Shown: positions 49,231 to 59,432 of the stretch, one piece after another
How positions within the stretch are numbered: position 1 is the stretch's first letter
Layout: each line of letters begins with the position of its first letter
Assembly (NCBI GenBank): GCA_013361095.1
Contig: JAATWA010000001.1
Span: forward strand, 3,379,001 to 3,443,000
Source of the DNA: Pseudanabaena biceps
Lineage (GTDB): Bacteria; Cyanobacteriota; Cyanobacteriia; Pseudanabaenales; Pseudanabaenaceae
Direction of reading: 5' to 3'
Length of the DNA: 64,000 nucleotides
Notes under the pieces: model-generated
The model's database searches: none
What the model saw: the letters and a program-made list of their open reading frames with translations, nothing else
Told to the model about the DNA's origin: nothing
Made by a program: the position numbers and the translations under genes

Positions 49231-52200
49231 ATGTCAAAAGCGCTGATTAGCAACTTAATTAATGAAATTAATGCTGTACTGAGCCATCCTGTGGGGTCAG
49301 TATCCCGTCGTCGCGCTGAACCAGATGCGCTACACCAACGCGAACAGTTAAAGCAGTTGCGATCGCACCTTGAGAACTTACCAGACGATGCATCGTTGGG
49401 AAATGTAGAGCAGCAATTTCAAGCTTTAGTGGCAAGGTTGCAGAGTCAAGTGGGGTTTGGTGGCAACCCGACTCAAATCAACTCCACAAAACCAGAAACA
49501 TTAAGCATGGAAAAATCTAAAACGGATAAACTAGAGATATTGCCGACCCTATTAGTTCACCCGTCAAATAATAATTTATTAGGCTCTGAAACTGACTTAG
49601 TAATGGAGAACCGCCCAATGACGAATGGTACCCCCGAACCTAATCCTACATTTGTCAACGATCGCATGATTGCTTCGCTTCAGCAGGCAATTCAACAAAC
49701 CTTGCAACAGGTGGTCAAAGAGTCAGTCCAGACATCGGTGCAACAGGTAGTCAGCCAAACCTTAGCCGTAGAAAGAGCGCTAATGGTGGGAGAAATTTCG
49801 GCAAGTTTGAACAAAATTGTCGAAGCCCAGCAGCGATCGCAAATAAGTCAAGAATTAGTAACTTTAAATCAACAGAAACAAAAACTAAGTTCAGAAATCC
49901 TGCAACTAGAGTCAGATCGTGCAGCTTGGATGCAGCAGTTTCAAGAATTTCAGAATAGCCAGCAGCAATCACTTAGTCACTCCCTAAGATCCGTGGATAG
50001 TTACTTGCGTGAGCAAATCAATGACACTTTGCAACAAGCGGTAACAATTACGCCTCCTGTCATTGCTCAGACTGCCCCAGAGACAGAGCTAGCAAACAGG
50101 GTACAAGAGCAAACTGATCGCTTCTTACTGCAACTAGATGAAATGTTTAACTCCACATTTCGATCGCTAGAGCAGGATATCCAAGGCTACCAAAGCTCAA
50201 TTGAGGCGAAGATTGGCTATATGGAGACTCTTGAACAAAAAGGTGAGGCTTTAATTAGTGCTTTGGTGGAGCGAATTAATCAACAAACAGATCAGCAGCC
50301 TCATAACTCAACAGAAAATCCCCCAGTTGATAATTTTGCAGATTTGCCAGAAGATATTCCATCCAGATATCTAGAAACTGTAATGGAGCCTGCTGATGAA
50401 AATCTAATTAATACTTTGCTAGCGGGCAATCAGTTTGGAGAAGCGATCTCCGAACACCTCCCTGAGCTAACCATTGATACCGTTAGCGAACCTGTATTGC
50501 CTAACGAGGACGCTATTGACGCTAATCCAGATGCTGAGATCTTGGCGCATTTAGATACACAACTAGAACCGCAAGAAACTGGCTTATCTATTAAGAACGT
50601 ATCTGTTGATAGTGTAATGGAACTTGAGTCTATCTTAGGTGCAGAATCGGAGCCACTTTTTGAAGGTTTGGCTGAGCAGAATGCATCATCAGACTTGATG
50701 GACTTTGAGGCAGACGATAATGTTATTCATGATTACCGCAGCGCCGAGATCGCCCATACGCTCAATCCAGACTTTGACGCTGAGGCAGCTACTCAAATAG
50801 TAGAATCCTTTAATTTTCCACAGTCAGATCTAGATATTGATGAAATTGCAGAAGCAATCAGGATGGCTGACTTTGCCTCTTTAGATTTATCGCCTAATGC
50901 AGACACTAAGATATCTAGCGAAATATCAGAAATTACTCAAGATCAAGCAATCGATGATCCTGAACTTTTACGCTGGCTAGAAGAAAGCCATGATCGCCCT
51001 ATTCCCATCAACCTAGCGGAAGTCTCTGCCGATGAGGAATTAATGTCCTGGTTGGGCAATGACGCGATCGATATGGCGAAGTTACCTGAGTCTTCACAAA
51101 CTCAAGCTGTAGAAAAAATTAGCTCCCTACCTGAGTTAGCGATCGCCCTTGATTTAGAAACCAGTGCCACTTTAGAAACTAGGGAAATCATTGCTGACAA
51201 CGATGTCGAAAATCAACTTGATCAGTTCTTCAGTGAACCTAGCAGCGACCAAGTAGATGATTCTGACGAGTCTTTAATTTTGCTGGCTAATAATGATTCC
51301 GAAGATTTAGAATTTCCTAATTGGGAAGACTCGTTAGTTAAAGAACTAAACTCTGATTTGGCAAGGCTGGAAACAGGATTTAGCAATGATCCGATGATTG
51401 CAGCTAATCTCGATCAATTTATTCGCAATACTCCCTATTCTTTGACTAATTGGGAAGTCGAAGAGTCACAGAAATATCCGACCATTATTGATATAGCCGC
51501 CCAAACATCCGATCTCCGACAAATTCCTACATCCCCATCAATAGCGCCATCAACGCCCTTCGATCAGAATATTCCACCTATTATCGAAAATCCTGACCTT
51601 CTATTTATTGATGGTTTTGCCGAATCTTTTGAGGATACTCAGGCGTTCTCTTTAGATGAAGCAAGAGCCTTTCATCCTAGCGAACAAGCAGAAGTTGTAA
51701 TTGACTTTATGGAGTCACAGTCATCACCCTTTGCTCCATCCTTGAGTGAAATTCCCGATATTTTTGAAAACACCGATAGATTGTTTGAGTCCAGTCAAGA
51801 TATGACTGACGCTGCTGATCAGGGAAATAATCGTGATGATATGGATGCTATTTTTGCAGAGGTGATTGCTGAAAACGCAGCTAGATATGCCCAGCCAACT
51901 CCCTTTGAAACCACCGATGAATTGGAAGAGCTATTTGTGCGATCGCCTGACACAATCATCACTGAGGCGACAGTTTCAGAGATCGAGCAAAAGATTTCTA
52001 TAGAAGAAGATGAAAGTGATCTAGATACCCTTCTCTATGGATTTGATCCTGACAGCGCTCAAAATCAGCAAGATTTGGATACATTTATGCAGGTTCCCGT
52101 TCCCCATAGCTATAGGGAAATTGACTCTGGAGCAGAAACCTTTAATGATTCACTCCAGTTTGCAGAACCCATTGAATTTATAGAAGAGCTAGATACAATT

Positions 52201-54552
52201 TTGCAGGGCTATGTGAAGCCAGAATCAATTAATTTTGATGCTTCAGCAGAGACTAGTTTTGCCGAGTTTGAAAGTTTACCCACCGTAATAGAGCAACCTA
52301 GTTCTATCACGGTTAGTGTTTCTCATCCAGAAGAAAGTTGGAGTGATGCTCTAGATCAACTGGAATCCGCGCTGTCACAACCGACTGAGTCTGAACTAGA
52401 TGAGCCTTCGAGTATTGATTTATCCGCCGATGAGTTTTTTGCATCCTTGGAGTATAACAAACTCAATTCTTTTGCAGATAAGGGTGACCCATTAGGACAA
52501 GCTAATCGCTCAAACTATGATTTAGCTGAGGAATTTGATCATAATTTAAATAATCAGGCAGAAGAAAAGGAAGAAGAAGACCTGTTATTAAATAAGTTTG
52601 CCGATGCTCAGACCGATGATCATAGTGGTAAAGCTCTAGATAGCGATTGGGAAAATCTATTAAGTGATTTGAATACCTTTAGTTTCCGAGAGCCATTACT
52701 AGATGATCAGCGTGAACAGTTGGGGTTGTCGTCGATCGCACCAATCGCCGACAGTCTTGAAAGCGTCTTAGATATTGACTCGTTAGTAGTCGAGTCCCAA
52801 AGGACTGCGTTAATTCCGCCTCCGATTGAGAAGGAAGTCTACAGCCTTGATGATCATTGGATTTTGGGTATTGACTTTGGAGCGAGTGGGTTACGAGCTA
52901 GCCTGCTCAATGACAATACTGGCAAGGTTTATCTATTATCCCTTGATAGTACCGAAGAGTTACCTTGTAAATTAGCATGGTCTGCTAATCAGAATCTCGA
53001 TGATCCGATCGCCTCAGATATTCGATTATTAACTAAAAAGGCTCAAAATTCTGGACGATCATCAGATAAAGAACTAGAGCAAGGTGAAGTATCGATCTAT
53101 CAGTTTAAGCAATTTCTTAAAATTGGCTTACCCTATCGTGGGGTTAGCTCTTGGCAGCCAATTGTGCAGTGGTCGAGCGGGCATCAAGTTAGTCTGCGTT
53201 GGTTGATTGCCGCTCTCAAGACGCTACTAGAACAAATTCAAACTCGTGCTGAGAACTCTCAATTACCAGACTTGGGATTGATTTTACTCAAGCTAAGTGG
53301 CGTAGTGTTTGGCTATCCATCTAACTGGTCAGACACTTACATTCTTAATGTCCGTGAAGCGATTTTGAAGGCTGGTTTGGTTAAACAAGCCGAACAGGTA
53401 ATGTCAGTCGAGCAGGCGATCGCGCCATTACTAGCCCTAATTCATGAACGCAAGATATCCTCAGATATTACTGTTCTCATTGATGTGGGTGCGGTCTCCA
53501 CTAGCCTTTGTCTGGCTAAGGGAATCGCTGACCTAAGAGCGATCACCAATCAATCTCAGGATTATCTAGCCAAAGAACAGGCTAGCCAACGCTCAAAGCT
53601 ACAAATGCTTAGCTTTGACTATGCAGGAATCAATATTAGCCAAGATATTATTGTGCATTTGTTCTATCCTCATTGGCAATTGATCACTAATCCTAATCGC
53701 CACCTATGTAAGTTTGATTATCTCAGCTTACCTGAAATTGGCGTGGCGGCGACGGCTCAACGGATTTTACTACATCAATATCTATTGAGTTCTGAGGTCG
53801 GACAGCAAATGTTAGAGCTTGCTGATCGTGTAAAAATTATGTTTGGACAAGATGCCCATCTCGACACTTGGAATGAAGAATTAATGGGGCAGCCGCTTGT
53901 CGTATTGCGCCGTGAATTAGAGAATCTGATCTTGCAACCGTTTATCCAACGCATCAATCGCGAACTGAATGCGATCTTCAGTAATGCTGGAATATTGGGT
54001 GATGATGTGAGTCAGGTATTTTTGATTGGGAATACAATGCAAATTCCACTCTTGTCGCGTTGGATTACGCAAAAGTTGCCCAATGTTAAAATTGAAAGCC
54101 TAGAAAGTTCTGCGATCGCCACAGGGTTAGCGGTTTCACCGCTCTATCCTGCTTTGCATAATGTGGCGCGTCAGCAATATTCTGATTACTTTCTATTACA
54201 AGAGATCTGTCGCCTCAATCTAACTAAATCGATTACTCCTTCTCAACTGTTGCAACAGTTACAGATGCGGGGTATTAATATCAAAGTCTGCCGTGATCGC
54301 ATTTTGACAATTTTGCAAGGAGATTTACCTGCGGGACTATTTCCTTGGCTAGAGCCAGAGCAAGCAATGGTGTTAGAAGATCCCACCCTCAGCAGTGATC
54401 TATATGCTGGCAAGTTGTTTGAGCTAGAAACCGATGGTACTTATCAGCCTAATGTCACTAAGTTTCAGCAGTTGCGGGTATATTTGCAAGCTATTACTGG
54501 CAATATGACTCAGACCCTCAATGAGCCTTTGGTTTTTCCTGAGCTTGTTTAA
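49231..54552 (+). CDS. Giant protein with coiled coil, acidic region and divergent Hsp70/actin-like ATPase domain
   Basis: A 1773-residue protein. Residues 1-75 are helical. About 145-350 form long coiled-coil helices rich in Gln (SLQQAIQQTLQQVVKESVQ). Residues 350-1200 are acidic, with many Asp, Glu and Ser and few hydrophobics, and look disordered. From 1211 on a divergent Hsp70/actin ATPase fold appears: ILGIDFGASGLRASLL (phosphate 1), VVFGYPSNWSD and MSVEQAIAPLLAL (connect region), TVLIDVGAVSTSLCL (about 1415, phosphate 2) and VFLIGNTMQIPLL (about 1596, adenosine motif). The usual DnaK glycines are partly lost, and no substrate-binding domain is seen. A further 130-residue tail ends the protein. 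smc starts 176 bases downstream. Function is unknown; a link with chromosome or cell architecture is inferred from the neighbour. Confidence 0.75.
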   Translation: MSKALISNLINEINAVLSHPVGSVSRRRAEPDALHQREQLKQLRSHLENLPDDASLGNVEQQFQALVARLQSQVGFGGNPTQINSTKPETLSMEKSKTDKLEILPTLLVHPSNNNLLGSETDLVMENRPMTNGTPEPNPTFVNDRMIASLQQAIQQTLQQVVKESVQTSVQQVVSQTLAVERALMVGEISASLNKIVEAQQRSQISQELVTLNQQKQKLSSEILQLESDRAAWMQQFQEFQNSQQQSLSHSLRSVDSYLREQINDTLQQAVTITPPVIAQTAPETELANRVQEQTDRFLLQLDEMFNSTFRSLEQDIQGYQSSIEAKIGYMETLEQKGEALISALVERINQQTDQQPHNSTENPPVDNFADLPEDIPSRYLETVMEPADENLINTLLAGNQFGEAISEHLPELTIDTVSEPVLPNEDAIDANPDAEILAHLDTQLEPQETGLSIKNVSVDSVMELESILGAESEPLFEGLAEQNASSDLMDFEADDNVIHDYRSAEIAHTLNPDFDAEAATQIVESFNFPQSDLDIDEIAEAIRMADFASLDLSPNADTKISSEISEITQDQAIDDPELLRWLEESHDRPIPINLAEVSADEELMSWLGNDAIDMAKLPESSQTQAVEKISSLPELAIALDLETSATLETREIIADNDVENQLDQFFSEPSSDQVDDSDESLILLANNDSEDLEFPNWEDSLVKELNSDLARLETGFSNDPMIAANLDQFIRNTPYSLTNWEVEESQKYPTIIDIAAQTSDLRQIPTSPSIAPSTPFDQNIPPIIENPDLLFIDGFAESFEDTQAFSLDEARAFHPSEQAEVVIDFMESQSSPFAPSLSEIPDIFENTDRLFESSQDMTDAADQGNNRDDMDAIFAEVIAENAARYAQPTPFETTDELEELFVRSPDTIITEATVSEIEQKISIEEDESDLDTLLYGFDPDSAQNQQDLDTFMQVPVPHSYREIDSGAETFNDSLQFAEPIEFIEELDTILQGYVKPESINFDASAETSFAEFESLPTVIEQPSSITVSVSHPEESWSDALDQLESALSQPTESELDEPSSIDLSADEFFASLEYNKLNSFADKGDPLGQANRSNYDLAEEFDHNLNNQAEEKEEEDLLLNKFADAQTDDHSGKALDSDWENLLSDLNTFSFREPLLDDQREQLGLSSIAPIADSLESVLDIDSLVVESQRTALIPPPIEKEVYSLDDHWILGIDFGASGLRASLLNDNTGKVYLLSLDSTEELPCKLAWSANQNLDDPIASDIRLLTKKAQNSGRSSDKELEQGEVSIYQFKQFLKIGLPYRGVSSWQPIVQWSSGHQVSLRWLIAALKTLLEQIQTRAENSQLPDLGLILLKLSGVVFGYPSNWSDTYILNVREAILKAGLVKQAEQVMSVEQAIAPLLALIHERKISSDITVLIDVGAVSTSLCLAKGIADLRAITNQSQDYLAKEQASQRSKLQMLSFDYAGINISQDIIVHLFYPHWQLITNPNRHLCKFDYLSLPEIGVAATAQRILLHQYLLSSEVGQQMLELADRVKIMFGQDAHLDTWNEELMGQPLVVLRRELENLILQPFIQRINRELNAIFSNAGILGDDVSQVFLIGNTMQIPLLSRWITQKLPNVKIESLESSAIATGLAVSPLYPALHNVARQQYSDYFLLQEICRLNLTKSITPSQLLQQLQMRGINIKVCRDRILTILQGDLPAGLFPWLEPEQAMVLEDPTLSSDLYAGKLFELETDGTYQPNVTKFQQLRVYLQAITGNMTQTLNEPLVFPELV

Positions 54553-54728
54553 ATAGCGATCGCTTATAGTTATAACCCTCAAAAAATCTTGACTATATCT
54601 GCGCCATTTTTGGCAAGATATGGTAACCTATTGGCACTTTCGTGCTGTTAAAAATTGACAGCCTAGAGACAGCAACAACATAGCAACGCTATTTTTTGCT
54701 TGCTAAGCCCCCACCGCGTTTATTGCAT

Positions 54729-57700
54729 ATGTACATTAAAAATGTAGAACTCACCAGATTTAAGTCCTTCGGCTCGACTGTATCAATCCCGCTATTACAG
54801 GGGTTTACAGTGGTTTCGGGACCCAATGGATCGGGCAAATCGAATATTTTGGACGCGTTGCTATTTGCGCTGGGGTTAGCAGGGTCGAAGGGAATGCGGG
54901 CGGATCGCTTGCCAGATTTGGTGAACCAAGCCCATAGCAAAAAAGGGCGCATGGTCGAGGCAAGTGTGATCGTCACCTTTGCCCTCGAAGATGAGGAAAT
55001 GGCGGCGCTGCAAAGCGAAGGCGTGGATATTCCCAAGGCGGAAGGGCATACCGAGGGCGAATGGACAGTGATGCGGAAGTTGCGGGTGACGAGTCAGGGG
55101 ACTTATACTTCTACTTATTATATTAATGGAACGCCTTGCAATTTGAGCGAATTGCATGAACAGTTAGCGAAGTTCCGCATTTATCCTGAAGGCTATAATG
55201 TCGTGTTGCAGGGGGATGTCACGGGCATTATCTCCATGAACTCTAGGGAGAGACGCGAGATCATTGATGAATTGGCGGGGGTGGGCGAGTTCGATCGCAA
55301 GATTTCCACAGCTAAGGATAAGCTCGATGATGTGAAGGCGCAGGAAGAGAGATTCCGCATTGTGGAACAGGAATTGATTGCTAATAAAGAGAAGTTAAAG
55401 GGCGATCGCGTTAAGGCGGAGAAATATAAGGCGTTACGGTTGGAATATGAACGCATGGAGGCATCGGAGGCGGTGCTGCAACAGCGTGAGATTAACTATC
55501 AGCAATCTCTGCGTAATGTCGAGTTAGTTAACAACCGTGAACAATGCGGCAATATTGAGAAGTCTCTAATCGAACTTTCGCAGGTCATCGAAACAGGCAC
55601 GGTGCAGCTTAATGAACTTAGCGATCGCGTGCATACTCTCGGTGAAGAAGAATATCTCTCGGTATCGAGTAACTTGTCAGGGCAGCAGGCAGAATTGCGC
55701 GGTTTGCAACGGCAGCAGCAGTCTCTAACCAGTTCTTACCAAAATAATCAAAATCATATTGTCAGTACTCAGGAAGATATTGACAAGCTCCTGCGGGAAT
55801 CAGAACAGTTAGAATCGCAAAAGCAATTTAAAGAAGAGGCGGTCGCTACTGCCGAAAAAGCTCGCGATCAGCAATCTGGGATTGTGTCGCAATATCGCAA
55901 AGAAGTCCAAGCGATCGCCTCAGCATCATCGGAATGGGTACGTCAGCAAACCCAATTACGTCAAGATGTTGATACAGCCCAAGCGGAACTTGATCCGCAA
56001 AAGCAAGAACAAACTCGGATTAAGGAAGTCCTCAATCAGCGATCGCTACAATTGGAATCTCAAGAGAAGGAACTCAAAGAGATTGTGGCTGGCGAAGGGC
56101 GCTATGCGGTGGATATGCTCTCTAATCAGTCTTTAGAGGATGCGCTACGCTTACAGGAAGCTGAGGTTAGCGGTGCAGAATCTTTAGTACAGACCCTTGC
56201 CAAAAATCTGGCGGAAGCCCAATTAGAAGTACAACTTCAAAATGAAACGATTGATCGCCTTAATCAAGAGCAACGGGTAAAGTCTCGTCAACTGGATAAA
56301 CTCGAAGCTCAGGTACAGGCAAGCCGCGAAGTTCAAGGCACTAGAGCTTCACAGGTAATCATCGAAGCGGATATGTCGGGGGTATATGGACTGGTCGCCC
56401 AATTGGGCTTAGTAGAACCACGCTATCAATTAGCGCTGGAAATCTGTGCGGGGGGCAGGTTGGGAAATCTAGTCGTCGAGAGCGATGAGGTTGCATCCGA
56501 AGCGATCGCCTTACTCAAAAAGGAACGGGCAGGACGGGCGACCTTCTTACCACTAAACAAACTACAGGCTGCGCGATTCCCATCACGCACTGAAGCTCAA
56601 AAATTGGGAGCGATCGACTACGCCTTTAATCTCGTTACCTACGAAGACCGTTACCAAGATGTCTTCTCCTTTGTATTTGGCAATACGCTGGTATTTGAGA
56701 ATCTCAATCAAGCGCGATTCCATATTGGCAAATATCGGATGGTGACGCTCGAAGGTGAGATTCTGGAAACATCAGGAGCAATGACGGGCGGTAGCGCTCC
56801 TCTGCATACGAGTCTCCATTTCGGCAATGCTAAGCCTGCGGAGTCTTCGGAAACTAAGCAATTGCGCGATCGCCTGTTGGAAATTGACCAAATGTTAGCG
56901 AGACTTAATCAACGGCTGCGGGGTGCGCTGACGGGCATTGCCAAGTTTGAAGAGCAGTTGCAATCCGCAAGAACGACTCACCGTGAATCTCAACTCAAGC
57001 GCGATCGCATTTATGAACAAATCGAACGTAACAGCCGCGATCGCACTCGTTTGCAAGACCAAATTCAAAAAACTCGCGCCGCCATTGAGATCGGTCAAGC
57101 TCAACTCAATACCCTCGATGGCAATATTGCTGAGCTAGAAGCTAAACTTTTAGTCAAGCGTGCCGAGCTAACGGAACTAGAGAAATCAGGAACCCATACC
57201 CGTTGGCTACAGGCTCAAGATGCTCTCCAAGGTCAAGATGCCCTATTAAATAGTGCGGAAATTGAACTGCGAACCGCTAAGCAACAGTTAGCTGAATTAG
57301 AGAATCAGCACAAACTGGCTCTCGAAAAAATGGCACAACGCCAAATCCGTCTCCAAGAATTGCGTAGTACCCAGACAGAGTTGATTAATAGTACTTCGCA
57401 GATTCAAATGCAGATTAAGCAAACTGAACAGGCGATCGCCTCCTATCAATCGCGTCTTGAAGTTCTCGAACAAACCATTGGTGCTGCCAAACAAGAACGG
57501 GATGCTGCCGAGCGATCGCTCCGTACTCAACAGCAACAGCAGCAACAACAGGAATGGCAGTTACAAAAAAATCGTGAGCGTCAAGTTGAACTAGAACAGC
57601 AAATCGCGCAATTTACAGAACAACTGGAACTAATCGAACTTCCTGACATCGTGCCTGAAGTGCCTGAAACGATGACCCTCGAACAGTTGCAACTAGAGCA

Positions 57701-58331
57701 ACGCCGTCTCCTCAAGCGCATCCAGTCGATGGAACCCGTCAACATGATGGCGATCGCTGAATACGAAGCCACATCCGAACGTCTCGATGAACTGAGTAGC
57801 CGATTGGAAACCCTTAACCAAGAGCGTACTGAACTCTTAATCAGAATTGAGAACTTTACAACTTTGCGTCAACGTGCCTTTATGCAAGCCTTTGATGCGG
57901 TTAATGGTCATTTCAAAGAAATATTTTCTGAGCTTTCCGATGGTGATGGCTACCTGCAATTAGAAAATCCCAATGCGCCCCTAAGTGGTGGCTTAACTTT
58001 AGTCGCGCACCCCAAAGGTAAGCAAGTCCAAAACCTCTCATCGATGTCTGGCGGCGAAAAATCCCTCACCGCTCTTAGCTTCATCTTTGCTTTACAGCGC
58101 TATCGCCCTTCGCCTTTCTACGCCTTCGATGAAGTCGATATGTTTCTCGATGGTTCCAATGTGGAGCGTCTTTCAAAAATGGTTCGCAAGCAAGCCAATC
58201 TCGCGCAGTTTATCGTGGTTAGCCTCCGCCGCCCGATGATCGAAGCCTCCGAGCGGACTATTGGCGTAACTCAGGCTCGTGGTGAGCATACGCAAGTTTT
58301 AGGCTTAGAACTGCGATCATCATCGAGTTAG
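54729..58331 (+). CDS. smc: Chromosome segregation protein SMC
   Basis: A 1200-residue SMC ATPase that organises the chromosome in the nucleoid. The N-terminal head has Walker A GPNGSGKSN (residues 31-39). Two long coiled coils flank a hinge (about 545-690, with SGVYGLVAQLGLVEP and GGRLGNLVVES). The C-terminal head has the signature SMSGGEKSLTALSFIF (about 1106) and Walker B FYAFDEVDMFLDG (D1134, E1135). The ATG at 54729 matches the usual N-terminus MYIKNVELTRFKSFG; an upstream TTG would add eleven non-conserved residues. Partner genes scpA and scpB are not in the window. Confidence 0.95.
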   Translation: MYIKNVELTRFKSFGSTVSIPLLQGFTVVSGPNGSGKSNILDALLFALGLAGSKGMRADRLPDLVNQAHSKKGRMVEASVIVTFALEDEEMAALQSEGVDIPKAEGHTEGEWTVMRKLRVTSQGTYTSTYYINGTPCNLSELHEQLAKFRIYPEGYNVVLQGDVTGIISMNSRERREIIDELAGVGEFDRKISTAKDKLDDVKAQEERFRIVEQELIANKEKLKGDRVKAEKYKALRLEYERMEASEAVLQQREINYQQSLRNVELVNNREQCGNIEKSLIELSQVIETGTVQLNELSDRVHTLGEEEYLSVSSNLSGQQAELRGLQRQQQSLTSSYQNNQNHIVSTQEDIDKLLRESEQLESQKQFKEEAVATAEKARDQQSGIVSQYRKEVQAIASASSEWVRQQTQLRQDVDTAQAELDPQKQEQTRIKEVLNQRSLQLESQEKELKEIVAGEGRYAVDMLSNQSLEDALRLQEAEVSGAESLVQTLAKNLAEAQLEVQLQNETIDRLNQEQRVKSRQLDKLEAQVQASREVQGTRASQVIIEADMSGVYGLVAQLGLVEPRYQLALEICAGGRLGNLVVESDEVASEAIALLKKERAGRATFLPLNKLQAARFPSRTEAQKLGAIDYAFNLVTYEDRYQDVFSFVFGNTLVFENLNQARFHIGKYRMVTLEGEILETSGAMTGGSAPLHTSLHFGNAKPAESSETKQLRDRLLEIDQMLARLNQRLRGALTGIAKFEEQLQSARTTHRESQLKRDRIYEQIERNSRDRTRLQDQIQKTRAAIEIGQAQLNTLDGNIAELEAKLLVKRAELTELEKSGTHTRWLQAQDALQGQDALLNSAEIELRTAKQQLAELENQHKLALEKMAQRQIRLQELRSTQTELINSTSQIQMQIKQTEQAIASYQSRLEVLEQTIGAAKQERDAAERSLRTQQQQQQQQEWQLQKNRERQVELEQQIAQFTEQLELIELPDIVPEVPETMTLEQLQLEQRRLLKRIQSMEPVNMMAIAEYEATSERLDELSSRLETLNQERTELLIRIENFTTLRQRAFMQAFDAVNGHFKEIFSELSDGDGYLQLENPNAPLSGGLTLVAHPKGKQVQNLSSMSGGEKSLTALSFIFALQRYRPSPFYAFDEVDMFLDGSNVERLSKMVRKQANLAQFIVVSLRRPMIEASERTIGVTQARGEHTQVLGLELRSSSS

Positions 58332-58392
58332 AGTTGATGGCGATCGCGATCGCAATTTGTCTACTGAGAAATATCGTCATAATGCCAAAATC

Positions 58393-58439
58393 CTGTAGAT
58401 ACTGTCTTGACTTTTTAGTACTCAAGACAGTATCTACAG
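58393..58439 (+). terminator. Hairpin downstream of smc
   Basis: CTGTAGATACTGTCTTGA and its complement are separated by an 11-base loop, about 60 bases past the smc stop. TTTTCG follows, so it may be a terminator. Confidence 0.45.
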
Positions 58440-58616
58440 TTTTCGTTTATACGTTTTTATGCCTTATAATCCTGAAATTCATCATCGACGCTCCATTCGT
58501 TTACAGGGCTATAAATAGGGCTTGAAAGTAGATAGAAAGAGTAAAATCTGCTCTGTCCTTTGCTTTTATTTCCCAACAGGTCTAATGTAGTAATCAAACT
58601 ACGCAATAGTAAATCC

Positions 58617-58817
58617 ATGCAAATTAAAGCAGTTATTTGGCAAGAGGATGATGTTTGGTGTGGTTCTGTCCCTGCGCTGAAAGGTTGCCATACTTGGGGA
58701 GACAGCTACGAACATCTATTGGAAATGTTGCAAGATGCTGTGCAGGCATGGTTAGAGGTTGCTAGCGAAAATCAAACTTTAGAAGCAGATAAACAACTCG
58801 TTGAGTTATCTCTATGA
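58617..58817 (+). CDS. HicB-like antitoxin
   Basis: A 66-residue protein with the HicB fold (MQIKAVIWQEDDVWCGSVPAL, GCHTWGDSYEHLLEMLQDAVQAW). It lacks a DNA-binding domain. The ATG at 58617 gives the normal N-terminus; the longer frame adds nineteen residues of no clear origin. Its stop codon overlaps the start of a hicA sequence (ATGA), the classic coupled arrangement. That hicA carries a nonsense mutation, so the antitoxin now has no intact local toxin. Confidence 0.8.
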   Translation: MQIKAVIWQEDDVWCGSVPALKGCHTWGDSYEHLLEMLQDAVQAWLEVASENQTLEADKQLVELSL

Positions 58818-59020
58818 AATCAATCTCAGGCAAAGCTCTCTGCAAGGTTTTTGAGCGTAGAGGATAGGAACTGAAGAGGGTTATGGGTAGCCATCACATA
58901 TACACAAAGCAAGGCTCTGAAGCAATTATTTCTATTCCAGTTCATGGGAATCGTGATCTGCCAACTGGAACTCTCAAAAGCATCATGAAGGATGCAGGAT
59001 TGAACGAGAATAATTTGTAA
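58814..59020 (+). pseudogene. hicA toxin gene interrupted by an amber stop
   Basis: Reading in one frame gives MKSISGKALCKVFERRG, then TAG (58865-58867), then ELKRVMGSHHIYTKQG and onward to LKSIMKDAGLNENNL before TAA. This is a complete HicA RNA-interferase sequence, including the catalytic histidine region GSHHIY. The TAG stands where HicA proteins usually have Trp (one base from TGG). No frameshift is needed. The toxin is thus almost certainly inactive by a single mutation. Confidence 0.85.
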
Positions 59021-59089
59021 GTTTTATTTGGCTGAGCAAAGCCGAAGCTACTTTAGGCGACATTTTTTATCGCTCAGTGCCTAATCACA

Positions 59090-59124
59090 AAAAAAAGAGC
59101 GTTGTAAAACAACGCTCTTTTTTT
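59090..59124 (-). terminator. Terminator of tRNA-Ser
   Basis: AAAAAAAGAGCGTTGT pairs with ACAACGCTCTTTTTTT around AAA. It lies four bases beyond the tRNA 3' end and gives a T-run on the minus strand. Confidence 0.8.
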
Positions 59125-59127
59125 CTA

Positions 59128-59214
59128 CGGAGAGGGGGAGATTCGAACTCCCGTTAGGTGTGACCCCAAATCTGATTTCGAGTCAGACGCATTCAACCAC
59201 TCTGCCACCTCTCC
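59128..59214 (-). tRNA. tRNA-Ser (anticodon CGA)
   Basis: An 87-base tRNA with the long variable arm of serine tRNAs. The acceptor is GGAGAGG/CCTCTCC, the anticodon stem TCTGA/TCAGA with loop CTCGAAA (anticodon CGA, reading UCG), and the T loop TTCGAAT. The discriminator is G and CCA is not encoded. A strong terminator follows. Confidence 0.92.
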
Positions 59215-59301
59215 AAATATGCTCTGTAAACTATATGGTAAGCAAAGCAATTGTTATGATATCACAGCAAGTCTACTTTTGTAGCACTTTGATTAAAATT
59301 T

Positions 59302-59432
59302 CAGCAATTCTCATTATGAAACCAATTTTGGGGTTTTCAGCACCTTCGGCGCTGAAAACCCCAAAATTGGTTTTGTGACAGCCAGCCTTAGGCTGGCTGT
59401 CACAAAACCAATTTTTATAATGAGAATTGCTG
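59302..59432. repeat. Family C element, intact, with target duplication
   Basis: The ends CAGCAATTCTCATTAT and ATAATGAGAATTGCTG enclose two hairpins. TTAAAATT occurs just outside both ends (59293-59300 and 59433-59440), as expected for a duplicated insertion target of 8-9 bp. Confidence 0.8.

Noticed and set aside
54876..57772. Antisense frames within smc
   Set aside because: They are side effects of the codon pattern of a long coiled-coil gene and show no family signature.
58334..58525. A 63-codon hydrophobic frame after smc
   Set aside because: It overlaps the hairpin at 58393, has no ribosome binding site and no family-like features.
58865..58867. Amber codon in hicA as recoding or suppression
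   Set aside because: There is no sign of a recoding element, and a single TGG to TAG change is the simpler explanation.
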